Below are positions 55,019 to 64,000 of a DNA stretch of 64,000 bases, piece by piece. Positions within the stretch are counted from its first letter, which is position 1. Every line of letters starts with the position of its first letter. The notes under the pieces are model-generated. The model did no database searches. It was not told the DNA's origin and was given only the letters and a program-made list of their open reading frames with translations. The translations under genes were made by a program, and so were the position numbers. Origin of the DNA: Alcanivorax jadensis T9 (lineage in GTDB: Bacteria; Pseudomonadota; Gammaproteobacteria; Pseudomonadales; Alcanivoracaceae); assembly GCF_000756655.1 (NCBI RefSeq), contig NZ_ARXU01000010.1, forward strand, positions 1 through 64,000, read 5' to 3'.

Positions 55019-55402
55019 TCAGTCCCTTTCCAGCAATTCGATCTTGTAGCCATCCGGATCTTCTGCAAATGCCAGGATGGTACTGCCGTGTTTCATGGGG
55101 CCAGGTTCGCGGCTAATGCGCCCGCCCCGGTCGCGAATACGCTCACAAGCAGCGTACACGTCGTCCACCGCCAGGGCCACATGGCCGTAGCCATCCCCCA
55201 GGTCATAGCGGGTCTGATCCCAGTTCCAGGTCAGCTCCAGTACCGCTCCTTCCGATTCCGGCTGGTAGCCGACAAAAGCATTGGTAAAGCGGCCTTCCGG
55301 GTAATCCTTGCGGCGCAGCTCCTTCATGCCGAGCACTTCGGTATAAAAGGCCACGGATCGATCCAGATTACCCACGCGCAGCATGGTATGCAGGATTCGC
55401 AT
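55019..55402 (-). CDS. gloA: Lactoylglutathione lyase (glyoxalase I)
   Basis: A 127-residue vicinal-oxygen-chelate enzyme: metal-binding His5 ([18 protein letters not shown]), Glu about 56 (VLELTWNW), His about 75 ([11 protein letters not shown]) and Glu near 122 (GYKIELLE). It detoxifies methylglyoxal with glutathione. First gene of a minus-strand string gloA-rimB-rimK-M14 hydrolase with gaps of 11 bases and an overlap; the link to RimK is positional only. Confidence 0.94.
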   Translation of the reverse strand: MRILHTMLRVGNLDRSVAFYTEVLGMKELRRKDYPEGRFTNAFVGYQPESEGAVLELTWNWDQTRYDLGDGYGHVALAVDDVYAACERIRDRGGRISREPGPMKHGSTILAFAEDPDGYKIELLERD

Positions 55403-55596
55403 GCGTCATTCGCTCCTGATATCAGCAATTTCAGCGGGCACGGGAGCCCTGACTTGTTACAGGGCGAATAGTGGTGGCAGAGGACAGGATTGACAATGAA
55501 AAAGTGGGGTTTGCGACGGTGAAGGCTGTAAAACATTCCGGTAATCGCCGCTCATTACGGACATTCAGGGGCATCCCCCTTTCCATAACCCGCCGC

Positions 55597-55825
55597 AGGA
55601 GCGTCGCTGGCGGCGCGAACCGGAACGAAGTGCAGGTAACGCCCGCGAGGGCGGCCCAAGGGTGCACGAAGTGCATAAACCCAAGCTCAGAAAATATGTA
55701 TCACCACAGAGGACACAGAGATCACTGAGGGAAAACAGGTTTTCTCTGTGTGCTCTGTGCCCTCTGTGGTGAAAATGCTTTTGCCCGAGGCTTGGTATCG
55801 CGCCCCCAGCGACGCTCCTACGGGC
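55597..55825. repeat. Composite palindrome D: CACAGAGG hairpin inside an outer inverted repeat
   Basis: Outer arms AGGAGCGTCGCTGGCGGCGC (about 55599) and GCGCCCCCAGCGACGCTCCT (about 55800-55819) enclose an inner palindrome with arms TCACCACAGAGGACACAGAG (55701-55720) and CTCTGTGCCCTCTGTGGTGA (55753-55772). The left spacer holds CGAAGTGCATAAACCCA, as in composite B. This explains most of the 440-base gap between gloA and the propeller lipoprotein gene; the rest holds the gloA promoter region. Confidence 0.87.
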
Positions 55826-55845
55826 AGCGCCTTTTGCATCGTGAC

Positions 55846-57249
55846 TCAGGGCAGGAACAGGCTGCCCTGTGCCTCTACCCACGCCTCCGGCACACTGCCC
55901 TCGCGGATGCGCTGGGGGTGATCGCCCACGTCCACACGGGCCACTTCCTGGCCGGTCTGGTAGTTGAACACGGACATCTGATCGGTACCGCTCCAGGACA
56001 CATAACAATGGTTGCCGTCGGCACTGGTGGTCACCCAGTAGGGCTTTTCGCCGATACCGGTTTTCAGCTGGTGGGAGAAATCCTCGCGATCCACCAGCGC
56101 CACGTAGTCGCTCATGGTGCCAGCCACACACAAGGTGGAATCGTCCGCACTCATGGCAATACCGTGATGAGCGGAATCATTGACGTAGAATTCCCGTGGC
56201 AACCCGTTGGTCAAATCCGGCAACTCGGCCAGGCGCAGCACTTTTTCTTCCTGCATGTCGTACTCGATAAACCCGTGCAGGAACGACAGCTGAAAGTAGA
56301 AATAGCGCTCGTCGGCAGTGTGCGCCATGGGCCGCACCGCCGTACTGAGGTTGTCGTAACCAGCCTCTGCCAGATCCGCTTCCAGATCCAGCTGCTTGAT
56401 GATTTCCAGGCTGTTGGCGTCCACCACCTGGAACACCCGCTCGCCCTTGGTGGCATCCAGCAGGTTCTGCCCCAGCAGGCCATCGGTGAGATCACCGATC
56501 AGTTGATTATCCAGCGGCGTGTAAACAGTGCCGATACTGGCGTGGTAGATACGCTCACCGTCCTCGGAATAGATATTCTCGTGGGGAGAATCCCCGGAAG
56601 GGAAGCGGCCGAGTTCCTCTCCGGTTTCCACATCCAGAATGTGTACCACATTGCCGGTGGAAGCGGACACCGCTACCTGGGTGCCATCCGGAGACAGGGC
56701 CATATGGTCAGAGCGATAGCCATCCACCAGGAATTGCCAGGCGATCTCACCGCTGACCACGTCGATGGCCACCACATCCGCATAGCTGGGCCGGGAAACG
56801 ATCAGCAGACGACCGTCCGGCGAACTGTACATATCGTCCACATACTGGTGATTGCCTTCGCCGATCAGTACGCGAATGCCCTGGAAAAACAACAGATCCA
56901 GCGGATTGAGGGCAATTTCCTTCTCTCGTGCCGCCTGATCCGGGATACCGCTGATACGGCCAAGGCGCTGATAGGTCTGGGCATCGATGACATCGATCAC
57001 GCCTTCCCAGTTGTTGCCCACAAAGATTACCCGCCGCGGGCCATCTTCAGTCTCTTCCGGCACCTCCTCGGCCACCTCATCCGGGGTGTCCTCCTGTGGT
57101 GGCGCCTCACGCTGGGCCTCATCGACATCGGTAGCAGCAGGCGTTGCGGAATCACTGCCGCCCCCGCCACAGCCACCCAGTAGCGACGCGGCCAGCAGAG
57201 TCAGTATCCCCAAGCGAACAATGGAAAAGCGGTTTTGCCCGATAGTCAT
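55846..57249 (-). CDS. YncE-like beta-propeller lipoprotein
   Basis: A 467-residue lipoprotein: signal peptide with lipobox LLGGC (Cys about 27), a Gly/Ser and acidic linker (residues 28-70), then a seven-bladed propeller of YncE/YVTN type with repeats such as LSPDGTQVAVSASTGNVVHI and VDVETGEELGRF. Function unknown; such proteins can bind heme, metals or serve as surface scaffolds. ATG 57249 has GAGG upstream; a 15-codon longer frame is unlikely. Single-gene unit. Confidence 0.82.
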   Translation of the reverse strand: MTIGQNRFSIVRLGILTLLAASLLGGCGGGGSDSATPAATDVDEAQREAPPQEDTPDEVAEEVPEETEDGPRRVIFVGNNWEGVIDVIDAQTYQRLGRISGIPDQAAREKEIALNPLDLLFFQGIRVLIGEGNHQYVDDMYSSPDGRLLIVSRPSYADVVAIDVVSGEIAWQFLVDGYRSDHMALSPDGTQVAVSASTGNVVHILDVETGEELGRFPSGDSPHENIYSEDGERIYHASIGTVYTPLDNQLIGDLTDGLLGQNLLDATKGERVFQVVDANSLEIIKQLDLEADLAEAGYDNLSTAVRPMAHTADERYFYFQLSFLHGFIEYDMQEEKVLRLAELPDLTNGLPREFYVNDSAHHGIAMSADDSTLCVAGTMSDYVALVDREDFSHQLKTGIGEKPYWVTTSADGNHCYVSWSGTDQMSVFNYQTGQEVARVDVGDHPQRIREGSVPEAWVEAQGSLFLP

Positions 57250-57375
57250 GGCAAGGTCCTCGATCAGCCTGTTGTTGTGAGTATGTTGCTGCACTCAGGC
57301 TAATTGAGACTACCGTGCAAATTAAATGCATTTTCCTTGTCGTTATGTAACCGCAAAGACCGAACACCGGGCACA

Positions 57376-57412
57376 AAAAAAACCGCCGCAGCCTCTCGGC
57401 TACGGCGGTTTT
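57376..57412 (-). terminator. Terminator after argG
   Basis: AACCGCCG and CGGCGGTT form an outer stem with an inner AGCC/GGCT stem; on the minus strand eight T follow. Strong intrinsic terminator 37 bases past argG. Confidence 0.9.
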
Positions 57413-57448
57413 CCGTATTGCATGCAGCGTGAAGCGTGCCGCGTTTCT

Positions 57449-58672
<1,224 letters not shown>

Positions 58673-58873
58673 TGAAAGACTCCGCATGTGAGAGGCCCCG
58701 GATCAGGCGCCCCCCGGTGAATCGAGGCCGCGTATTGTACCCGCCCTGCCCGGCTGGCGTCATCTCTGATCCGCTTTCGCGCCTGTTGCCCCTGCTGGCT
58801 TTCCGGTAGCATAGCCCCCTCTCGCGGCTGCCCAGGGCAGTCAGACGGGATTTGTGTGTCTGATGGAGTGATC

Positions 58874-59542
58874 ATGAATGATCAGCACCCCAGCCTGGCG
58901 CTGCGGTTTCGGGGCTTTTTGCCAGTAGTGATAGATGTGGAAACCGGGGGCTTTAATGCCCAGACCGACGCGCTGCTGGAAATCGCCGCCGTCCTGATTG
59001 ATATGGACGCCCAGGGCTACCTGCGTCCATCCACCCGCATCCAGTTTCATGTGGACCCCTTCCCGGGAGCCAACATCGAGCAAGCTGCGCTGGATTTTAC
59101 CGGCATTGATCCGGACAACCCGCTACGGGGGGCTGTGCCCGAGGAAACCGCCCTGAAAGGCGTGTTCGAGCCGGTCCGCAAGGCCATCAAGCACCATGGC
59201 TGCACCCGCGCCGTGCTGGTGGGGCATAACAGCTTCTTCGATCAGGGCTTCCTGAATTCGGCGTCGGAACGAGCCGACATCAAGCGCAACCCTTTCCACC
59301 CGTTCTCCAGCTTTGACACCGCTGCCCTGGCCGGGCTGGTGTATGGCCAGACCGTACTGGCCAAGGCCTGCGAAGCCGCCGGCATCCGCTTCAACCAGCG
59401 CGAGGCTCACTCGGCGCTCTACGATGCCACCCGTACCGCCGAGCTGTTCTGCTCCATGGTAAACCGCTTCAAGGACCTGGGCGGCTGGCCACCCCCTCCA
59501 CCAAAGGATATGCCGCCGACGCTGGCGAAGCAGCTGGATTGA
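58874..59542 (+). CDS. rnt: Ribonuclease T
   Basis: DEDD-type 3'-5' exonuclease of 222 residues that trims tRNA and other RNA 3' ends. Catalytic residues: Asp21 and Glu23 in IDVETGG, Asp in [10 protein letters not shown], and His/Asp in [13 protein letters not shown] 58874 has GGAG five bases upstream; an in-frame GTG 18 bases earlier is less likely. Ends before a run of repeats; convergent with the peroxiredoxin gene. Confidence 0.95.
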   Translation: MNDQHPSLALRFRGFLPVVIDVETGGFNAQTDALLEIAAVLIDMDAQGYLRPSTRIQFHVDPFPGANIEQAALDFTGIDPDNPLRGAVPEETALKGVFEPVRKAIKHHGCTRAVLVGHNSFFDQGFLNSASERADIKRNPFHPFSSFDTAALAGLVYGQTVLAKACEAAGIRFNQREAHSALYDATRTAELFCSMVNRFKDLGGWPPPPPKDMPPTLAKQLD

Positions 59543-59550
59543 ACTGGTTT

Positions 59551-59600
59551 TTTTACCACAGAGGACTCTCAGGACACCGAGAAAAGACTGGGTCTCACCT
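59551..59600. repeat. Half copy E of the CACAGAGG repeat
   Basis: TTTACCACAGAGGACTCTCA and a further ACACCGAGAAAA match the left arm of the CACAGAGG family, but the right arm is degenerate (only ACCTCTG remains). A decayed or partial copy just after rnt. Confidence 0.7.
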
Positions 59601-59628
59601 CTGAATCCCGGAACGCCACCTTTGATTG

Positions 59629-59711
59629 CGTAGGGTGCACTGAGCCTCAGGCGAACTGCACCGATCCGGCGTTTGATGGTGCAGTTCGCCTGAGGCTCAG
59701 TGCACCCTACG
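59629..59711. repeat. Perfect 34-bp inverted repeat
   Basis: Arms at 59629-59662 and 59678-59711 are exactly complementary over 34 bp around a 15-base loop; they begin CGTAGGGTGCACTGAGCC. No T-run follows, so it is not an ordinary terminator. Sits between convergent rnt and peroxiredoxin genes, ahead of a separate terminator. Confidence 0.92.
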
Positions 59712-59737
59712 TTTGAAAACCGCAAAAGTTTGCGGCC

Positions 59738-59770
59738 AAAAAAAGGGCGACCCTAGGGCCGCCCTTTTTT
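59738..59770. terminator. Terminator after the peroxiredoxin gene
   Basis: AAAAAAAGGGCGACC pairs with GGCCGCCCTTTTTT (one mismatch). On the minus strand it follows the peroxiredoxin stop by 14 bases and ends in T; it may also stop rnt read-through. Confidence 0.88.
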
Positions 59771-59784
59771 GTGCTGCTTTCTTT

Positions 59785-60387
59785 TTACAGCTTGTCTGCG
59801 TTACCAGACAGGTACTCGGCCACGCCGTCCGGGGTGTCCTTCATGCCGGAATCACCTTTCTGCCAACCCGCCGGGCACACTTCACCGTGCTCTTCGTGGA
59901 ACTGCAGGGCGTCGACCAGACGAATCAGCTCGTCCATGTTACGGCCCAGGGGCAGATCGTTAACGATCTGGCTGCGCACCACGCCGTTCTGGTCGATAAG
60001 GAACACACCGCGGAATGCCATGCCGCCTTCGGACTCAACGTCGTAGGACTGGGCAATGCCATGGTTCATGTCGGCGGCCAGGGTGTATTTCACCGGGCCG
60101 ATACCGCCTTCGTTGACCGGAGTGTTACGCCATGCGTTGTGGGTAAAGTGGCTATCGATGGACACACCGATCACTTCCACGTTGCGCTCTTTGAACGCGT
60201 CCATGCGGTGATCCAGAGCGATCAGCTCGGAGGGGCAGACAAAGGTGAAGTCCAGCGGGTAGAAGAACACCAGACCATACTTGCCCTTGATGGCTTCGGA
60301 CAGGGTGAATTCATCAACGATGCTGCCATCGCCCAGTACTGCGGGAACCGTAAAATCAGGTGCAGGTTTACCTACCAGAACGCCCAT
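59785..60387 (-). CDS. Typical 2-Cys peroxiredoxin (AhpC/Prx1 type)
   Basis: A 200-residue thiol peroxidase with peroxidatic Cys51 (FTFVCPSEL) and resolving Cys171 (GEVCPAGW), reducing hydrogen and organic peroxides. The eukaryote-like C-terminus (after residue 175) places it in the Prx1 subgroup rather than E. coli AhpC. No ahpF is adjacent, so it probably uses thioredoxin. GGAGA ribosome site precedes the ATG. Single gene with its own terminator. Confidence 0.94.
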   Translation of the reverse strand: MGVLVGKPAPDFTVPAVLGDGSIVDEFTLSEAIKGKYGLVFFYPLDFTFVCPSELIALDHRMDAFKERNVEVIGVSIDSHFTHNAWRNTPVNEGGIGPVKYTLAADMNHGIAQSYDVESEGGMAFRGVFLIDQNGVVRSQIVNDLPLGRNMDELIRLVDALQFHEEHGEVCPAGWQKGDSGMKDTPDGVAEYLSGNADKL

Positions 60388-60573
60388 TGTTTCTCTCCAT
60401 TATGACTAAATTGACTATCCGGCAATTGAGGATGCCGGAACCAACATTGAATCTGAGCAGCGATAATACAACGGCTGCCGCCACGCTGCATGGCACTATC
60501 ATGGGGATTATGGCCCTGCTTTCAATGGTCCGGTGGCTTTTGAGGCCGGAATCGACCATACCTGCTCAAATAA

Positions 60574-61296
60574 TCACCGGCTGCGCGACCATATGATCAC
60601 CCCGGTCAGCGCCAGTATCACCAGTAACAAGGCTGCCAGGTCCATCACCAGTTGTCCTGCCCAGCCGAATACACGCCCGGCATGCAGATCCTGTAGCAGC
60701 CGTTGCCAGTTCAGCGATGCCGGCACACTGGCGGCCTGCAAACGGGGTTGCAGCACCGCCGGCAACGGCTCGATCACAGCAGGCTGCCAGTCAGACACTG
60801 CCAGCACCACGCTGTTCAGATTTTCCAGACCGAACCGCAGCAGCCGACTTTCTGTCTCCAGGACCAACGCTTCCCCGGCCACTCCGAGGCGGGTAAACGC
60901 GGGGACACCCTGGCCTGGCCGCAGCCGTTCCACCTGTTCGCTGCCCTGCAACAACAGTAGATCGCCACCACAACCGGCCACGGTCAGACCCTGCGCCGCT
61001 ACCGCCCCCTGAAACGGAGCCAAACAAGACGCCACGGCACTGCCATCCATAAACAGTCGCTCACCCGTCTGGGCATACCAGTGCCCGTCCACCTGACTGC
61101 CATGAATCTGCTCCGATAGCGGCACGCCATAGCTACGCGCCAACCAGGACGGCAAGGGGTCATCGGCCCAGTCCAGGGACTCAATATGATTCAGCAACAC
61201 CCCGGTGACCGACAGCACCAGCACCGGCAGAGCGACCAGCAGGCCCAACCAGCGATGCCAGCGACGCCAATGGCCTGTGGGTTTGCGTTGTTTCAC
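60574..61296 (-). CDS. PepSY-associated membrane protein
   Basis: A 240-residue inner-membrane protein with an N-terminal helix (RRWHRWLGLLVALPVLVLSV, residues about 11-36), a periplasmic domain (about 40-205) and a C-terminal helix (about 212-235). The start HRWLGLL and the DLHAGRVFGWAGQLVMDL block match PepSY-TM proteins, which often accompany TonB receptors as inner-membrane ferric reductases. It is shorter than full PepSY-TM proteins. The start is GTG 61296 with GAGGA upstream. Located two genes from the TonB receptor. Confidence 0.78.
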   Translation of the reverse strand: MKQRKPTGHWRRWHRWLGLLVALPVLVLSVTGVLLNHIESLDWADDPLPSWLARSYGVPLSEQIHGSQVDGHWYAQTGERLFMDGSAVASCLAPFQGAVAAQGLTVAGCGGDLLLLQGSEQVERLRPGQGVPAFTRLGVAGEALVLETESRLLRFGLENLNSVVLAVSDWQPAVIEPLPAVLQPRLQAASVPASLNWQRLLQDLHAGRVFGWAGQLVMDLAALLLVILALTGVIIWSRSR

Positions 61297-61414
61297 CGGG
61301 CTTCCTCAATACTGTGAACAATCCGCTTCGATTGTAGGCGCTATGACACCGGAGCCAACACCGGGACAACCAGACCGATGAACAAAACCGTCAAGAGCAC
61401 ACAAACGGCGGACA

Positions 61415-61446
61415 CAAAAAAACCCGGCGCGAGGCCGGGTCTTTTG
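61415..61446 (-). terminator. Terminator after grxD
   Basis: ACCCGGC/GCCGGGT stem with a GCGAG loop; on the minus strand seven T follow. Located about 20 bases after the grxD stop codon. Confidence 0.88.
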
Positions 61447-61466
61447 TACGCGGGAGGACGACGCTA

Positions 61467-61805
61467 TCAGGCGTTATCGCCGGCGTCGGCATCCACTGCG
61501 GCATCTTCAACCAGCTCCTTGAGCTGCCCGGAACGGTACATGTCCATAATGATGTCGCAGCCGCCGACCAGCTCACCGCCCACCCACAGCTGCGGATAGG
61601 TCGGCCAGTTGGCGTATTCCTTCAGGCTCTGACGGATTTCCGGCGCCTCCAGAATGTTCACGTAGGCAAACGGCTTGCCAACAGCGGTCATGGCTTCCAC
61701 CACCTGGGCGGAGAAACCGCACTGGGGGAACTGCGGGGTGCCCTTCATGTAGAGGATCACCGGGTTCTTTTCGATCTGGTCTTTGATGACCTGGATAACA
61801 TCCAT
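61467..61805 (-). CDS. grxD: Monothiol glutaredoxin Grx4
   Basis: A 112-residue monothiol glutaredoxin with the CGFS active site (Cys29) preceded by MKGTPQFPQ. It carries [2Fe-2S] clusters with glutathione or BolA and delivers them to client proteins. The start at ATG 61805 (MDVIQVIKDQ) gives family length; the open frame extends 15 codons further. Acidic C-terminal tail. Own terminator; lies between the PepSY protein and the TonB receptor. Confidence 0.95.
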   Translation of the reverse strand: MDVIQVIKDQIEKNPVILYMKGTPQFPQCGFSAQVVEAMTAVGKPFAYVNILEAPEIRQSLKEYANWPTYPQLWVGGELVGGCDIIMDMYRSGQLKELVEDAAVDADAGDNA

Positions 61806-61923
61806 ACTGACTACCTGGCGGTTTGGGGTGTATTGGCTGTGGTTGGCCACTATTCTACCACTGATGGCCCTGCCCCTCCCAGATGGGGCCGGAACAATGC
61901 GGCTTCAAGGGTCTTCCATAACA

Positions 61924-61949
61924 GAAAAGGGGGCCGAAGCCCCCTTTTC
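61924..61949. terminator. Terminator after the TonB receptor gene
   Basis: GAAAAGGGGGC and GCCCCCTTTTC form an 11-bp perfect stem around a CGAA loop, 25 bases past the receptor stop codon. Confidence 0.9.
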
Positions 61950-61973
61950 CTCTTGCTGCGACAGGCAAATGCC

Positions 61974-64000
61974 TCAGAAGCGCACTTTCATACCCAGATA
62001 GCCGGTACGCGGCTTGTTCGGGCGGGCGCCGGCGGGATCGCGGGAGACGATTTCCTGATCGTCAAACACGTTATCCACCTTGGCATACACTTCCATATCG
62101 CTGTTCACGTGGTAGGTGGCCACTACATCCGCGACCACATAATCGCTGGTGCGCTTGAATGTCGTTACCTGACCAGGACGATCACAGCTATTGTCGATAC
62201 ACATACCCTCGGTGTGGCTGACGGACATCAGCGCAGACCAGGCTGCCGGTTTTTCCAGGCCGAAGGTCAAGCTGGCCAGATGCTCAGGCAGGTAAGGCAG
62301 TACATCGCCATCCAGTACGGACAGATCATCCGCATCCTTGGTGATTTCGCCATCGGTGTAGGTATAGGTCAGTCGTACCGGTGCCTGCAAACCGCTGTCA
62401 CCTTTCCAGACCACGCTGTTCAGGCCCACTTCCAGACCTCGCACTTCGGATTCACCAAAGCTCTGGGTGCCGGAATCGTTACCATTCGGGCATGGGTTAG
62501 CGATAGAGCAGTTCTGAATGGTGTTTTCATAATCACTGTAGAACGCGATCACATCCGCACTGAAATTCTCGTTCCAGTAGCGGAAACCGGTTTCATAGTT
62601 GACGCTCTTTTCCGCATCGGTGCCTTTCTGGGAAGAAGCACCTGCCGGCGCAAAGCCCTGATGGACACCGGCCAGTACCGACCAGTTGTCATTGAGCAAC
62701 CAGGTAGCACCCAGACCCGCCATCAGTTCTTCGTTACGGTTTTCAGTGCGGGCACTGACAGTGTTACGAGCCGGATCACCCCAGCGCTTGCTCTTGCTCT
62801 CCACATTCTCGTAACGCAGAGAGCCGGTGACGATAAAATCACCTACATAAGCATGGTCGATGATCCAGGCAGACATAGCATCGGCATTTTCCAGACGGTT
62901 ATCACCGCCGGTGGGCAAGGTGGACGTCTGGTACACCAGGCTGCCATTGGTCTGATCAAAGGTATCAGTGGGCTGGTAGCGGTCCACTTCATCCTGGTGG
63001 TAACGGGCCCCGATAATCAGATCATTGTCCACAGAGCCGGTCTGGAAGCGATGGCTCAGTTCGGTCTGCACGCCCTCAGAAACGTACTCACGATTGTTGT
63101 TCTTGAACACCAGATCTGTGGCATCAGCAGTACCGCGCAGCACCGCCTGCTTGGCGCCACCATTCGCGTTGGCATCCGCCACAAAACCGCCAATGCCCTG
63201 GCCACCGATGCTGGCCAGCTTGTACCAGTTACGGTTGAACTCGTTGCGGTACACCACAGAGTTCAACTGGGTGCTCTCGTCAAACACCAGGGTATGACGC
63301 AGGGATACCGCATCCCGATCATTGTCCATCTGGTCAATGTCACTCATGCCGTAACGACGGTTGGCATCCCGTTCGAAATCCCGGTCGGTCAGGCCCAGAT
63401 AGGTTTCGTCGGACACTTCCGTGGAGTGCTCCAGTTTCAATTCGAGCGACTGCTGGATATCAGCGGTTTCCGGCGCCTGCCAACGCAGCTTGGCGACATA
63501 ATCACGCTTATCGAAACCTGCGTCGCGGTTGGAACGGTCGATGTCCTTGAAGCCCTGAGTGCGTTGCTGGTGCGCTTCCAGCATGAAGCCGAACTGGCCT
63601 TCGGTAGCGCCGTAGTAGGCGTGAGCCCGCTGGGCGCCATCTTCACCACCTTCCACATTCACCATGCCCGAAGCACGGGCAGGAATCGGGGTGGACAGGA
63701 AGTTGATCGCACCACCCACGGTAAAGGGACCATAACGCAGGGTATCGGGGCCTTTCAGCACTTCAACACCGTAGAAACGGCCGGCGCTGGGGAAGTAATA
63801 GGCAGCCGGGGCAGCATAAGGCGCCGGGGCAATCAGCACCCCGTCTTCCATCAGGGAAACCTTGCTGGAACGATCACGACCGGAACCACGGATACCGATG
63901 TTCGGGCGCAGGCCATAACCTTCCTCTTCCTGGAAATAAACGCCGGGCACGTCGCGTAGCATGCGGTGCACATCGGTGTTTTCTTTTTCTTCCAGGTCTT
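61974..64000 (-). CDS. TonB-dependent receptor, FecA-like (5' end outside window)
   Basis: The last 675 codons of an outer-membrane receptor; the frame stays open through the right edge, reading DLEEKENTDVHRMLRDVPGV there, so the signal peptide, TonB box and the first part of the plug are missing. Visible: plug motifs RPNIGIRGSGRDRSSKVSLM and GVEVLKGPDTLRYGPFTVGG, then a 22-strand barrel ending in YLGMKVRF with terminal Phe. The plug and YAAPAAYYFP resemble ferric-citrate receptor FecA. Cargo is a siderophore or ferric citrate by inference. Four cysteines near CSIANPCP suggest a disulfide-closed loop. Confidence 0.9.
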   Translation of the reverse strand, partial: DLEEKENTDVHRMLRDVPGVYFQEEEGYGLRPNIGIRGSGRDRSSKVSLMEDGVLIAPAPYAAPAAYYFPSAGRFYGVEVLKGPDTLRYGPFTVGGAINFLSTPIPARASGMVNVEGGEDGAQRAHAYYGATEGQFGFMLEAHQQRTQGFKDIDRSNRDAGFDKRDYVAKLRWQAPETADIQQSLELKLEHSTEVSDETYLGLTDRDFERDANRRYGMSDIDQMDNDRDAVSLRHTLVFDESTQLNSVVYRNEFNRNWYKLASIGGQGIGGFVADANANGGAKQAVLRGTADATDLVFKNNNREYVSEGVQTELSHRFQTGSVDNDLIIGARYHQDEVDRYQPTDTFDQTNGSLVYQTSTLPTGGDNRLENADAMSAWIIDHAYVGDFIVTGSLRYENVESKSKRWGDPARNTVSARTENRNEELMAGLGATWLLNDNWSVLAGVHQGFAPAGASSQKGTDAEKSVNYETGFRYWNENFSADVIAFYSDYENTIQNCSIANPCPNGNDSGTQSFGESEVRGLEVGLNSVVWKGDSGLQAPVRLTYTYTDGEITKDADDLSVLDGDVLPYLPEHLASLTFGLEKPAAWSALMSVSHTEGMCIDNSCDRPGQVTTFKRTSDYVVADVVATYHVNSDMEVYAKVDNVFDDQEIVSRDPAGARPNKPRTGYLGMKVRF

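Noticed and set aside
55750-57183. Open plus-strand frame of about 477 codons
   Set aside because: Antisense to the propeller lipoprotein gene and begins inside a palindromic repeat.
61833-63959. Open plus-strand frame of about 708 codons
   Set aside because: Antisense to the TonB receptor gene, which has clear plug and barrel motifs; the plus-strand product has no recognisable domain.

Overview
The window is a GC-rich gammaproteobacterial chromosome segment with dense, mostly single-strand operons. Gene content and order (aspS-yebC-ruvCAB-ybgC-tolQRAB-pal-cpoB-queE-queC, RegB/RegA-like pair next to tamAB, LpxO-like hydroxylase, a PraB-like secreted protein of the alkane-oxidation activator family, homo-oligomeric Sat) suggest a marine hydrocarbon-degrading genus such as Alcanivorax. 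That taxonomic call is inference; there is no rRNA in the window.

Layout. 0-4.2 kb: AI-2E permease, TusA-like sulfur carrier, M48 protease (BepA-like), nadA. 4.3-11.4 kb: a minus-strand chain (DUF523/DUF1722 protein, MerR regulator, CPD photolyase, FAD amine oxidase-like enzyme, DUF1365, cyclopropane-synthase-like methyltransferase) read from one promoter with three TGTACA boxes spaced exactly 18 bp, and a divergent SLOG-type gene. This looks like a light/photo-oxidative-stress regulon that repairs DNA and modifies membrane fatty acids. 11.5-23.4 kb: tRNA-Lys(TTT) and the queuosine, Tol-Pal, Holliday-junction, yebC and aspS genes on the minus strand. 23.7-34.1 kb: plus-strand HU-like protein, PA4642-family protein, an unknown secreted helical-repeat protein with a methyltransferase, a RegB/RegA-like two-component pair, and tamA-tamB. 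34.2-45.5 kb: PaaI-type thioesterase, proS, a DUF4062 protein divergent from an orphan ParA, an AidB-like acyl-CoA dehydrogenase with TetR, chrA, recQ, mgtC-like gene. 45.6-52.2 kb: small acidic ORF, GDPD, RhlE helicase, unknown protein, PraB-like protein, LpxO-like hydroxylase, sat. 52.5-55.4 kb: glyoxalase, retropepsin-like RimB, RimK ATP-grasp ligase and an M14/AstE-like zinc hydrolase. 55.8-64 kb: propeller lipoprotein, argG, rnt, 2-Cys peroxiredoxin, PepSY-type membrane protein, grxD, and a FecA-like TonB receptor whose N-terminus lies beyond the right edge.

Gaps between gene ends hold many palindromic repeats: a CACAGAGG/CCTCTGTG hairpin family (four full copies and one half copy), a TGTAGGAGCG...CGCTCCTACA paired-palindrome family (one copy supplies the stop codon of chrA), composite copies in which one family is nested in the other, a perfect 34-bp inverted repeat, and short tandem tracts. 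These explain several spurious reading frames.

Most of the window is core genome. The parts most worth follow-up are the TGTACA-controlled photolyase/fatty-acid cluster, the RimK/RimB/M14 peptide-tag cassette, the DUF4062-ParA pair, and the nested palindromic elements.
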